Source: JAVBMJ01 sp031551275 (GTDB lineage Bacteria; Bacteroidota; Bacteroidia; Bacteroidales; Rikenellaceae). Taken from it: 64,000 bases of DNA. The position numbers and the translations under genes are program-made. The notes beneath the pieces were generated by a model. That model did no database searches. It saw nothing but the letters and a program-made list of their open reading frames with translations, and was not told the DNA's origin. The stretch lies in the NCBI GenBank assembly GCA_031551275.1, contig JAVBNX010000013.1, positions 119,641 through 183,640 on the forward strand, read 5' to 3'. Of this stretch, positions 8,862 through 17,257 are shown piece after piece (within the stretch, counting starts at the first letter, position 1; every line of letters starts with the position of its first letter).

Positions 8862-11368
8862 AGCACAGTTAGTTTTGCGAATTTGCCCAGCAGGGATTTG
8901 CGGTTTGCCCCGGGGGGCAAATCGTCGAAGTCGATGGTGATCTTCAGATCGCCCGCGAAATCCTCCAGGTCCATCACGGTGCCCCGGCCGAATTTGGGGT
9001 GGTCGACCCTCGATCCGATCTTGTAGGCGCCGGCGGGGGATGGGGACGATGCGGGGCGCGCGGCGGAGACCCGTTTCATGTGGGCGGGGGGTTGTACGGG
9101 GATGGTTTGCGGGGGCTCGGGGGATTTGTAGGCCGGGCGGTCGTCGCGGCGCAAACCCGGCGAGGAGCCTTGCCGGAAACCCGCCGGGGGGCCCTGCTTT
9201 GAGAAGACGGGCTTGCCGCTCTGCTGGTCGCTGCCGTCGCTGTTTCCACCGCGCCAGTTTCCCGTTTGTCCGGACGAGGAGTTATCCTGCTCCCCGCTCC
9301 GTTGTTTGTACATATTGCCCAGGCCCGGCTTGCGGCCGAACTGCGGGCGGTCCTCCCAGCCCTGCGTGGGGGCTTCGGCCTTCGGGTCGAAGTCGATATC
9401 GAGGTGGGCGGGATCGATCTCGCCCAGAAAGCGGCTCGGGGAGCTGAAGACCATCTGGCCGTTGTGGAAGCGTTGGCGGGAGCACAGCAGCGTGGCGGCC
9501 TGCTTGGCGCGCGTCAGGGCCACGTAGAAGAGCCTGCGCTCCTCCTCCAGGCCCTCGGCCTTTTGGAAGGCCATCTGGTTGGGGAAGAGGTTGTCCTCCA
9601 GGCCGGGGACGTAGACGTAGCTGAATTCCAGTCCTTTGGCGTAGTGGACGGTCATCATGGCCACCTTGTCGCCCTCGCCGGGCTCCTCGTTGTCGGCGTC
9701 GGTCAGCAGGGCGACCGTTTGAAGCCACTCCTCGATGGTGGGTTCTACAGGCTCCTCGCCCACCTCCTGCGCCTCCTCCTTGCGCTGCTCGGCGAAGGAT
9801 TGCATCGAGTTGAGCAGCTCCTCGACGTTTTGCAGCGCGCTCATCCCCTCGGGCGAGGTGTCGGCCTGCAGGCTGGTCATCATGCCCGAGGCGGTGGCGA
9901 CCTGCATACCGAAGGCGTACAACCCTTCCGTGTCGCGCGAGGCGGAGAGGCTGCGGATCAGCTCGCGGAAGCCCGCCACTTTGGCCAACGCGCCCGAGTT
10001 CAGCCCCTCGACCGGCTCGGGGTCGTCGAGGCGCTCCCACATCGATACGCCTTTTTTGACGGCGGCGGCGGACAGGTGGCCGATGGTCACATCGCCGATC
10101 CCGCGGGCGGGGTAGTTGATGATCCGTTTGAGGGCCTCGTCGTCGAAGGGGTTGACGATCAGCTTGAAATAGCCGACCAGATCCTTGATCTCCTTGCGCT
10201 GGTAGAAGGACATGCCCCGGTAGATCCGGTAGGGGACGCCCGCCTGCCGCAACGCCTCCTCGATGGAGCGCGACTGGGCGTTGGTGCGGTAAAGCACGGC
10301 GAAATCGCCGTAGGACGCCCCCTCGCGGTGGCGGCGGGTGATGTCCGAGGCGATCAGGCTGCCTTCCTCGCGGTCGGTGTAGGCCCGGACCACGCGGACT
10401 TTCTCGCCCTGGTCGCCCTCGGAGAAGGACTCCTTGGGCAGGCGTCCCTCGTTGTGGGCGATCACGCTGTTGGCCGCGTCGACGATCGTTCTTGTCGAGC
10501 GGTAGTTCTGCTCGAGTTTGAAGGTCTTGGCGTTGGGGAAGTCGCGCCGGAAATTGAGGATGTTCTCGATCCGCGCGCCCCGGAAGGAGTAGATGCTCTG
10601 GGAGTCGTCGCCCACCACGCAGATGTTCCCGCTTTTGGCCGCCAGGCGCTTGATGATCACGTACTGCGAGTGGTTGGTGTCCTGGTACTCGTCGACCAGT
10701 ACGTATTGGAAGGTTTCCTGGTACTTGCGCTCGATGGCGGGATGGTCGCGGAATAAGACGTTGAGGTTCAGCAACAAATCGTCGAAGTCCATCGCGTTGT
10801 TGGACTGGCAGCGCTGCTGGTATTGCTTGTAGATCTCGGCGATCTGGGGGACCTTGTTCTTGACGTCCTCGACGGTGATCGCCTCCGACGCGGCGTAGGC
10901 CCCGGCCGTGACCAGGTTGTTCTTGGCAAACGAGATGCGCGCACCCACCATGTTGGGCTTGTATTTGTCGGCGTCCAGGCCCATCTCCCTGATGATGGTG
11001 CGGATCAGATTGCGCGAGTCGGACTGGTCGTAGATCGTGAAGGTCTCTGTGTAGCCCAAAGCGGCGGCCTCCGCGCGCAGGATGCGCCCGAAAATGGAGT
11101 GGAAAGTCCCCATCGAGATCATCCGGGCGGCCTTCCAGCCCACCTGGGCGCCGATCCGGTGGCGCATCTCGTCGGCCGCCTTGTTGGTGAAGGTCAAAGC
11201 GATTACCCCGGCCGGGTCGACTCCCGAGGCAAGCATATAGGCGATCCGGGTGGTCAGAACGCGGGTTTTGCCCGATCCCGCCCCGGCAATGATAAGGGAG
11301 GCCCCTTTATAGTTGGTAACAGCCTCACGTTGAGGCGTATTCAGGCCAGATAAAAGATCATTTTCCAT
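8858..11368 (-). CDS. uvrD: UvrD/PcrA-type superfamily 1 DNA helicase
   Basis: This 836-residue 3'-5' helicase acts in excision repair and replication-fork maintenance. It has a Q motif (LNTPQREAV), Walker A GAGSGKT (29-35), ALTFTNKAA (motif Ia), VDEYQDTN (motif II), a QNYRST motif, MTVHYAKGLEF and VALTRAK (motif VI). A Pro/Gly/Ser/Gln-rich linker leads to a C-terminal Tudor-like module (SRVDHPKFGRGTV) typical of PcrA. The start MENDLLSGLN was preferred because a strong -7 box lies at 11378-11385, inside the longer ORF's N-terminal extension. The upstream 51 residues are hydrophobic and unlike the family. Confidence 0.96.
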   Translation of the reverse strand: MENDLLSGLNTPQREAVTNYKGASLIIAGAGSGKTRVLTTRIAYMLASGVDPAGVIALTFTNKAADEMRHRIGAQVGWKAARMISMGTFHSIFGRILRAEAAALGYTETFTIYDQSDSRNLIRTIIREMGLDADKYKPNMVGARISFAKNNLVTAGAYAASEAITVEDVKNKVPQIAEIYKQYQQRCQSNNAMDFDDLLLNLNVLFRDHPAIERKYQETFQYVLVDEYQDTNHSQYVIIKRLAAKSGNICVVGDDSQSIYSFRGARIENILNFRRDFPNAKTFKLEQNYRSTRTIVDAANSVIAHNEGRLPKESFSEGDQGEKVRVVRAYTDREEGSLIASDITRRHREGASYGDFAVLYRTNAQSRSIEEALRQAGVPYRIYRGMSFYQRKEIKDLVGYFKLIVNPFDDEALKRIINYPARGIGDVTIGHLSAAAVKKGVSMWERLDDPEPVEGLNSGALAKVAGFRELIRSLSASRDTEGLYAFGMQVATASGMMTSLQADTSPEGMSALQNVEELLNSMQSFAEQRKEEAQEVGEEPVEPTIEEWLQTVALLTDADNEEPGEGDKVAMMTVHYAKGLEFSYVYVPGLEDNLFPNQMAFQKAEGLEEERRLFYVALTRAKQAATLLCSRQRFHNGQMVFSSPSRFLGEIDPAHLDIDFDPKAEAPTQGWEDRPQFGRKPGLGNMYKQRSGEQDNSSSGQTGNWRGGNSDGSDQQSGKPVFSKQGPPAGFRQGSSPGLRRDDRPAYKSPEPPQTIPVQPPAHMKRVSAARPASSPSPAGAYKIGSRVDHPKFGRGTVMDLEDFAGDLKITIDFDDLPPGANRKSLLGKFAKLTVL

Positions 11369-11377
11369 ACAAGGAAA

Positions 11378-11385
11378 CAAAGATA
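11378..11385 (-). promoter_or_regulatory. -7 promoter element of the uvrD-nth operon
   Basis: TATCTTTG on the minus strand lies 9 bp before the uvrD ATG. The transcript would therefore have a very short leader. This position decides the uvrD start. Confidence 0.65.
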
Positions 11386-11420
11386 GGGACGAAAGATTAG
11401 AAAGTTTGCTTTTTTTACAA

Positions 11421-11428
11421 TAAATTTG
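11421..11428 (+). promoter_or_regulatory. -7 promoter element of the moxR/Bat operon
   Basis: TAAATTTG fits TAnnTTTG and implies a leader of about 70 nt before moxR. The 134-bp gap thus holds divergent promoters for uvrD and the Bat operon. Confidence 0.5.
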
Positions 11429-11502
11429 CGTCTCTCCCGTTAAGGGGGTTAAAGGTATAAATATAACGAACAAACCGAACCATATACATAAGGCATTACC
11501 AT

Positions 11503-12504
11503 ATGAACAACACCGAATCAATCAACATCAAAGAACTCAACGAGCGGATCGAGCGCGAAAGCCTCTTCGTGGAGCGGTTGAACATGGAGATCGGCAAAGT
11601 GATCGTCGGCCAGAGGCATCTGGTGGACACATTGATGATCGGCCTTCTGTCCAACGGGCACATCCTCCTGGAAGGCGTGCCGGGGCTAGCCAAGACCTTG
11701 GCGATCACCACGCTGGCCAAGACGATGGACGCCAAGTTCAGCCGGATCCAGTTCACGCCCGACCTGCTGCCCGCCGACTTGATCGGTACGCTGATGTACA
11801 GCCAGAAAAAAGAGGAGTTCACGGTCAAGAAGGGTCCCGTGTTCGCCAACTTCATCCTCGCGGATGAGATCAACCGCTCGCCCGCCAAGGTGCAGAGCGC
11901 GCTTTTGGAGGCGATGCAGGAGCGGCAGGTGACCATCGGCGCGGAGACCTTCCCGCTGCCCGAGCCCTTCCTGGTGATGGCCACGATGAACCCGCTGGAG
12001 CAGGAGGGGACCTATCCCTTGCCCGAAGCCCAGGTCGACCGTTTTATGCTCAAGGCGCGGATCTCCTACCCCAAGAAGCAGGAGGAACGCGAGATCGTGC
12101 GCATGAACCTGTTGTCGGACTATCCGCAACCCAACCGGGTAATCTCGCCCGAGGATATTATCCAGGCGCGCAACGTGGTCTCGGAGGTCTACATGGACGA
12201 GAAGATTGAAAAATACATCATCGACATCATCTTCGCCACCCGCACACCCGCCGAGTACGGCATCGCGGAGCTGGCCCCGATGATCTCCTACGGGGGGTCG
12301 CCGCGCGCGAGCATCTCGCTGGCCAAGGCATCCAAGGCGTACGCGTTCATCAAGCGTCGGGGCTACGTGATCCCCGAGGACGTGAGGGCCGTGTGCCACG
12401 ACGTGTTGCGCCACCGCATCGGGCTGACCTACGAGGCCGAGGCGGAGAACATTACCTCGGAAGAGATCATTACAGAAATTCTTAACAAAGTAGAAGTCCC
12501 TTAG
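11503..12504 (+). CDS. MoxR family AAA+ ATPase of the Bat operon
   Basis: The 333-residue AAA+ ATPase has Walker A GVPGLAKT (58-65), Walker B/DEXX in ILADEINRSP (from 118), sensor 1 in VMATMNPLEQEG, and a C-terminal lid. MoxR ATPases act as chaperones that, with VWA and DUF58 proteins, remodel or assemble envelope complexes. It is the first gene of a rightward operon with DUF58, a membrane protein, batC, batA and batB. The next gene is 183 bp away, an unusually long gap for this operon, and that gap is filled by palindromic repeat copy B. Confidence 0.93.
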   Translation: MNNTESINIKELNERIERESLFVERLNMEIGKVIVGQRHLVDTLMIGLLSNGHILLEGVPGLAKTLAITTLAKTMDAKFSRIQFTPDLLPADLIGTLMYSQKKEEFTVKKGPVFANFILADEINRSPAKVQSALLEAMQERQVTIGAETFPLPEPFLVMATMNPLEQEGTYPLPEAQVDRFMLKARISYPKKQEEREIVRMNLLSDYPQPNRVISPEDIIQARNVVSEVYMDEKIEKYIIDIIFATRTPAEYGIAELAPMISYGGSPRASISLAKASKAYAFIKRRGYVIPEDVRAVCHDVLRHRIGLTYEAEAENITSEEIITEILNKVEVP

Positions 12505-12537
12505 GGCGGAAGTTTATGAAGAACACCCTTCCGGTAC

Positions 12538-12668
12538 GCGCTGTGCAGAGCGTGCGGCAGATTTTGCCGATCGTTTCGGTTTTCAACCGGAGCATACTGG
12601 AGGTATGTGAGGATTGGAAAGTGGAAGGATCGGTGAAAGATGCCGTGCGATATGCGCAGCAACGGTCC
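12538..12668 (+). repeat. 131-bp dispersed long palindrome, copy B
   Basis: This copy is the homologue of 877-1007, in the same orientation. Its arms (GCGCTGTGCAGAGCGTG on the left, GATGCCGTGCGATATGCGC on the right) fold back on each other over nearly the whole length. It occupies most of the moxR-DUF58 gap inside an otherwise tightly packed operon, so it should be transcribed and could fold in the mRNA. Confidence 0.85.
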
Positions 12669-12687
12669 GGTATGCAATCAGAGTATC

Positions 12688-13569
12688 ATGGATAGCAGCA
12701 GCGACATACTCAAGCAGGTCCGGAAGATCGAAATCAAGACGCGGGGCCTGAGCAAGGACATTTTCGCAGGCAAGTACCACAGCGCCTTCAAGGGGCGCGG
12801 GATGGCCTTCGACGAGGTCCGCGAGTACCGTGTGGGCGACGACGTGAGGGACATCGACTGGAACGTTACCGCGCGCAGCACCGTGCCCCACATCAAGACC
12901 TACCACGAGGAGCGGGAGTTGACCATGATGCTGTTGATCGACGTGAGCGGTTCGCGGATGTTCGGCACGGGACAGAAGCTCAAAAAGAGCATCATGACCG
13001 AGATCGCCGCCGTGCTGGCCTTCTCCGCGTCGCAGAACAACGACAAGGTGGGCTGTCTGTTCTTCTCGGACCGGGTCGAGAAATTCATCCCGCCCAAGAA
13101 GGGGCGCTCCCATGTGCTGGCCATTATCCGCGAGCTGATCGGGTTTGTGCCCCAAAGCGAGGGCACGGCGTTGGCCGAGCCTTTGAAATTCATCACCGGG
13201 GCGATCAAGAAGCGTTGCACGGCCTTTCTGCTCTCCGATTTTATCGACGTGGAGAACGGGGTGTGCCGGTTCGAGGACGCGCTGAAGATCGCCTCGGGCA
13301 AGCACGATATGGTGGGCATACGGGTGTACGACAAGCGCGAGGCCGAGATGCCCGACGTGGGGATCATCGAGCTCAAAGACGCCGAAACGGGGCGTAAAGT
13401 CTGGGCCGACACCTCCTCCAGGGGCCTGCGGGAGCGTTACAGCGAGCACCACAGGGCGCAGAGCCAGGCGATCGACAAGTGCCTGCAAAGGGCGAGGGTC
13501 GACTCGGTGGCCGTATCCACGGACGAGGATTATGTCAAAGCGTTGATCAAACTTTTCAGGCAGCGATGA
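12688..13569 (+). CDS. DUF58 domain protein of the Bat operon
   Basis: The 293-residue protein has the DUF58 hallmark region (GRGMAFDEVREYRVGDD followed by VRDIDWNVTAR) and then a VWA-like fold with LLIDVSGSRMFG. DUF58 proteins sit beside MoxR ATPases and are presumed cytoplasmic partners of that system. The start MDSSSDILKQ was chosen because the longer ORF begins inside repeat copy B. Its TGA overlaps the ATG of the next gene. The biochemical role is not established in the family. Confidence 0.9.
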   Translation: MDSSSDILKQVRKIEIKTRGLSKDIFAGKYHSAFKGRGMAFDEVREYRVGDDVRDIDWNVTARSTVPHIKTYHEERELTMMLLIDVSGSRMFGTGQKLKKSIMTEIAAVLAFSASQNNDKVGCLFFSDRVEKFIPPKKGRSHVLAIIRELIGFVPQSEGTALAEPLKFITGAIKKRCTAFLLSDFIDVENGVCRFEDALKIASGKHDMVGIRVYDKREAEMPDVGIIELKDAETGRKVWADTSSRGLRERYSEHHRAQSQAIDKCLQRARVDSVAVSTDEDYVKALIKLFRQR

Positions 13570-14513
13570 GAAAACTCTTCATAACCCTGTTGTTGCCGCT
13601 TACGGCGCTTATGGCCCGGGGAGAGGCCCCCGTGGTGCGCGCATGGTTCGATAAGGACAGCATTATGATCGGCGACCAGTTCCAATTGCGGGTCGAGGTC
13701 GACAAGGACATCATGCAGGCGGTCGAGTTCCCGACCTTTGAAAAGGAGTTGTGGAAAGGGTTCGAGCTGATCGGCGAGGGGGACGTAGACACGCTCAAGG
13801 TCGAGGGGCGCAACCACACCATCGCCAAAGAGTACACGCTGACCAACTTCGACGAGGGGATCTACTCGCTGTCCCCCTTCCCGTTGGGCTATTACGACAA
13901 GAACATCAACGACACGATCTGGTCGCCCGACTCGCTGAGGATCCGGATCGCCACTTTCGAAATCGACACGCTGACCATGGTGCCCTACGACATCAAGCCC
14001 CAGTTGAAGGCCCCATTCAGCATCTTCGAGCTCAAAGGGCTGATGCTGTGGATCTACGGGGGATTGGTGCTGGCTGCAGCCATCGTCTGCCTGATCGTCT
14101 ATTTGCGCAAACGCCGGATCAAAAAAGAGGCTAAAGCCTACATTCCGCCCCACGTCAAGGCGATACGGATGCTCGAAGAGCTGCACAACCAGAAGGTATG
14201 GCAGAACAACAAGCACAAGCTATACTACACCCGCATGACCGATATCGTCAGGGAGTACATCGACGGGCGCTTCGGCATCCCGGCCCCGGAGCTGACCACG
14301 GACGAAACGATGGGGGCTCTCAACTCGCTGCGCCTCAACCCGAAGAGCCTCTCCGAGCTGGAGTCGCTGTTGAAGGCGGCCGATATGGTCAAGTTCGCCA
14401 AGTTCATCCCCGAGGCGCAGGCCAACGAGGAGAGCTACCTGGCGGCCTACTATTTTGTGGAGGAGACAAAACCGGCGGAGATCCCCGGGGAAGCGATGGA
14501 GGAAGAGTCATGA
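13566..14513 (+). CDS. Bat-operon membrane protein with signal peptide and one central TM helix
   Basis: The 315-residue protein has an N-terminal signal (MRKLFITLLLPLTALMARG) and a periplasmic beta-rich domain (about 22-155) beginning VRAWFDKDSIMIGDQFQL, which recalls the N-terminal repeats of BatD. A single membrane helix (LWIYGGLVLAAAIVCLIVYL) follows, then a basic cytoplasmic tail with helical segments. The layout resembles the DUF4381-like or short BatD-like proteins found next to MoxR and DUF58. Both ends overlap the neighbours by ATGA, indicating tight translational coupling. I infer that it anchors the MoxR/VWA complex in the inner membrane. Confidence 0.85.
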   Translation: MRKLFITLLLPLTALMARGEAPVVRAWFDKDSIMIGDQFQLRVEVDKDIMQAVEFPTFEKELWKGFELIGEGDVDTLKVEGRNHTIAKEYTLTNFDEGIYSLSPFPLGYYDKNINDTIWSPDSLRIRIATFEIDTLTMVPYDIKPQLKAPFSIFELKGLMLWIYGGLVLAAAIVCLIVYLRKRRIKKEAKAYIPPHVKAIRMLEELHNQKVWQNNKHKLYYTRMTDIVREYIDGRFGIPAPELTTDETMGALNSLRLNPKSLSELESLLKAADMVKFAKFIPEAQANEESYLAAYYFVEETKPAEIPGEAMEEES

Positions 14514-15178
14514 AAAAGGCGGCGTTGATACTTTGTTTTACCCTTTTGGGCACTTCGGCGTGGGCGCAGTACGAAGGCCGGCGCTACGTGCGCCAGGGGA
14601 ACAGGGAGTTCGAGCGGGGCAACTACGTGGAGTCGGAGGTCGCCTACCGCCGTTCGCTCGAAAAGGCCCCCACGCCCCAGGGCGCGTTCAACCTGGCCGG
14701 GGCGTTGTTCAAAGAGGAGCAGTACCCCCAGGCGGCCGAGGCCTACGCGGCGGCGTTGCAGCAACAGGGCGTAACCCCGCAGATCGCCTCGGAGGCGTTC
14801 TACGGCAACGGGAACGCGCAACTCAAGCAGCGCAAACTGGACGAGGCCATCGAGGCCTACAAGAACGCGTTGAGGATCAACCCGGAGGATCAGGAGGCGA
14901 AATTCAACCTGGCGTACGCCAAAAAGCTGAAGGACGACAAGAACAAGGATAACAACAAGGATCAAAATAAGGATCAAAATAAAGACCAGAACAAGGATCA
15001 GAATCAAAATCAGGATCCCCAAAAACAGCCCCAAAAACCCCAGCCCAAGCCGGGCAGTTTGACCCCCGAGGAGGCCGAGCAGATGCTCGAGGCCATGCAG
15101 CAAAGCGAAGACAAAACACGCGACAAGATGGATGAGGAGAAGAAGGCCGCCGTCGCAAAATCCCCGAAGAACTGGTAA
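14510..15178 (+). CDS. batC: BatC-like secreted TPR protein
   Basis: The 222-residue protein has a cleavable signal peptide ending in SAWAQ and two or three tetratricopeptide repeats (for example NGNAQLKQRKLDEAIEAYKN). A highly charged low-complexity tail of Lys-Asp-Gln-Asn units and a Pro/Gln/Lys stretch come next, then a short acidic helix. This is the BatC arrangement. Its ATG overlaps the previous TGA, and its TAA shares a base with the batA ATG. In Bacteroides fragilis batC follows batB; here it precedes batA. Confidence 0.85.
   Translation: MKKAALILCFTLLGTSAWAQYEGRRYVRQGNREFERGNYVESEVAYRRSLEKAPTPQGAFNLAGALFKEEQYPQAAEAYAAALQQQGVTPQIASEAFYGNGNAQLKQRKLDEAIEAYKNALRINPEDQEAKFNLAYAKKLKDDKNKDNNKDQNKDQNKDQNKDQNQNQDPQKQPQKPQPKPGSLTPEEAEQMLEAMQQSEDKTRDKMDEEKKAAVAKSPKNW
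14941..15012 (+). repeat. 12-nt-period tandem repeat coding for (KDQN)n in batC
   Basis: Degenerate tandem units such as AATAAGGATCAA encode repeated Lys-Asp-Gln-Asn. They are A-rich within a G+C-rich gene, and the copy number could vary by slippage. Confidence 0.7.
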
Positions 15179-16173
15179 TGGAAGGGATCTCTTTTTTATA
15201 TCCGCGCCTCTTGTGGCTGCTGTTGGGGATCGCACCGCTGATCGGATACTACGTCTGGCGGACGTTGCAGGGTGGCGCGTCGGTCAGCTTGTCTGACACA
15301 TCCCCGTTGCAGGGCGAGGGCAAAACGCTGCGGTACTATTTGCGCCACCTCCCGGCCGCGTTGCGTATGCTGGCCGTTGCGGCCGTGATCGTGGCGTTGG
15401 CGCGTCCCCAATCCTCCCATATCGACTCGAAAAGCACCACCGAGGGGATCGATATCATCATGACCATGGACATATCGGGCAGTATGCTGGCTCGCGACTT
15501 CAAGCCCGACAGGATCGGCGCGTCCAAAGACGTGGCGGCCCGGTTCATAGCCGAAAGACCCAACGACCGGATCGGGTTGGTCGCCTTCGCCGGGGAGAGC
15601 TTCACGCAGTGCCCCCTGACCACGGACAAAGCCACGTTGTTGTCGTTGCTGGCGCGTTTGAAGTGCTTTATGGTCGCGGACGGGACCGCCATCGGGGACG
15701 GATTGGCCACATCGGTCAACCGGCTGAGGGACAGCGAGGCCAAAAGCAAGGTGGTCATCCTGCTGACCGACGGGGTGAACAATGCCGGACAGGTAGCCCC
15801 GCTGACCGCCGCGGAAATCGCACAACAGTTTGATATAAAGGTATATACGATCGGAGTGGGCACCATGGGGACGGCCCCCTACCCCACGGTCGACCTGATG
15901 GGCAATTTGAGTTTCCAGCCCGCCAAGGTCGAGATCGACGAGGATATCCTCCGGAAGATCGCCGCGCAGACCGGCGGGGAGTATTTCCGGGCCACGGACA
16001 ACGACAAGCTGGACCAGATATACAAGCAGATCAACGCATTGGAAAAGACCAAGGTCGAGACCGACGACAAAACCGTCAAGGAGGAAAAATTCCTGGGCTG
16101 GGTGTTGCTGGCCCTTGCGCTCATGGCATGCGAATTTTTGCTTAAATCCCTCTACCTGAAACACATCCCGTAG
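15178..16173 (+). CDS. batA: BatA: membrane VWA-domain protein
   Basis: The 331-residue protein has two N-terminal membrane segments (about 11-27 and 60-76), a von Willebrand A domain with MIDAS residues in MDISGSMLARDF (98-102) and VAFAGESFTQCPLTTD, and a C-terminal membrane helix near 305-325. In Bacteroides the Bat proteins were linked to aerotolerance. VWA proteins of MoxR systems are thought to bind metal-dependent protein partners at the inner membrane. It starts in TAATG overlap with batC and ends one base before batB. Confidence 0.93.
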   Translation: MEGISFLYPRLLWLLLGIAPLIGYYVWRTLQGGASVSLSDTSPLQGEGKTLRYYLRHLPAALRMLAVAAVIVALARPQSSHIDSKSTTEGIDIIMTMDISGSMLARDFKPDRIGASKDVAARFIAERPNDRIGLVAFAGESFTQCPLTTDKATLLSLLARLKCFMVADGTAIGDGLATSVNRLRDSEAKSKVVILLTDGVNNAGQVAPLTAAEIAQQFDIKVYTIGVGTMGTAPYPTVDLMGNLSFQPAKVEIDEDILRKIAAQTGGEYFRATDNDKLDQIYKQINALEKTKVETDDKTVKEEKFLGWVLLALALMACEFLLKSLYLKHIP

Positions 16174-16174
16174 T

Positions 16175-17194
16175 ATGTTCCGGTTCGCCAATACCTATAT
16201 GTTCTACCTGCTGGCCCTGATCCCGGTGTTGGTGCTGCTCTTTATAGCCATGCGGGCGCGCAAGAAAAAACTACTGGAACGCTTCGGGAATCCGGAGCTT
16301 CTGGCCGGGCTGGCGCCCGAGGCCTCTCGCCGGCGGGTCAGGAATAAGTTCATCCTGCTGCTGTGCGCCCTGGCCCTGCTGATCCTGGCGGGCGCGAGGC
16401 CCCAGTTCGGCTCCAAGCTCAAGGAGGTGGAGCGCGAGGGGATCGAGATGATGCTGGCGGTGGACGTCTCGAACAGCATGCTGGCGCAGGACTTCGAGCC
16501 CAACCGGCTGGAAAGGACCAAATACGCCATTTTGCGGATGCTCGAAGAGGTCAAGGGCGACCACGTGGGGCTGGTGGCCTTCGCGGGCGACGCCTACGTC
16601 CAACTGCCCGTAACGAGCGACTACGCCACGGCGCGCAACTTCGTGGCCAACCTCTCGCCCAACATGGTCTCGCGCCAGGGAACGGCCATCGGGGCGGCCA
16701 TAGACCTCGCCTCGGCCAGCTTCTCGCCCGGCAGCGAGGGCAGCCGCGTGCTGGTGGTCATATCCGACGGCGAGAACCACGAGGACGACGCCATCGCCGC
16801 CGCGCAAAGGGCCGCCCAGATGGGTATGCGGATCTTTACCATCGGCATAGGGACCCCCGAAGGCGCCCCCATACAGGTCGGCGACGACTTTATCAAGGAT
16901 GAAAAGGGCGAGATCGTAGTCTCCAAGCTCGACGAGGCGACCCTGCAACAGATCGCCATGGAGGGCGGCGGGGCCTACATCCGGGCCAACAACAAAAGCA
17001 TCGGGCTGGAAGAGATCGTCCAGGAGATCAACCGCACGGAAAAACAACGGCTCAAAGCTACCGTCTTCGAAGAATACAACGAACAATACAGCTACCTGCT
17101 CTGGGCCGCGCTGGCTTTGATGGTCGTCGAGTTTCTGATGCTGGCGCGCAAAAACAAGATTCTGGCGAGGTTCAATATCTTCGCTTCCAAATAG
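16175..17194 (+). CDS. batB: BatB: membrane VWA-domain protein
   Basis: The 339-residue paralogue of batA has membrane helices at about 9-26 and 58-73, the MIDAS motif VDVSNSMLAQDF (97-101), VAFAGDAYVQLPVTSD, SDGENHEDD, and a C-terminal membrane helix close to the end followed by a basic tail. It presumably works with BatA in the same membrane complex. No batD or batE follows: the next gene is an unrelated MNT-HEPN protein after a 63-bp gap holding a GCCGGGG/CTCCCGGC hairpin. Confidence 0.93.
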   Translation: MFRFANTYMFYLLALIPVLVLLFIAMRARKKKLLERFGNPELLAGLAPEASRRRVRNKFILLLCALALLILAGARPQFGSKLKEVEREGIEMMLAVDVSNSMLAQDFEPNRLERTKYAILRMLEEVKGDHVGLVAFAGDAYVQLPVTSDYATARNFVANLSPNMVSRQGTAIGAAIDLASASFSPGSEGSRVLVVISDGENHEDDAIAAAQRAAQMGMRIFTIGIGTPEGAPIQVGDDFIKDEKGEIVVSKLDEATLQQIAMEGGGAYIRANNKSIGLEEIVQEINRTEKQRLKATVFEEYNEQYSYLLWAALALMVVEFLMLARKNKILARFNIFASK

Positions 17195-17245
17195 GAACGC
17201 CGGGGCAAACTCCCGGCCCGGCTTGGGATTGCATCCGACTTTTTT

Positions 17246-17253
17246 TATCTTTA
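17246..17253 (+). promoter_or_regulatory. Possible -7 element of the MNT-HEPN gene
   Basis: TATCTTTA matches TAnnTTTG at seven of eight positions' constraints and lies only 4 bp before the GTG start. Transcription from it would give an essentially leaderless mRNA. Confidence 0.35.
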
Positions 17254-17257
17254 CGCC

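Noticed and set aside
9266..10756. 496-codon plus-strand ORF opposite uvrD
   Set aside because: It is an antisense shadow; the uvrD helicase motifs are intact on the other strand.
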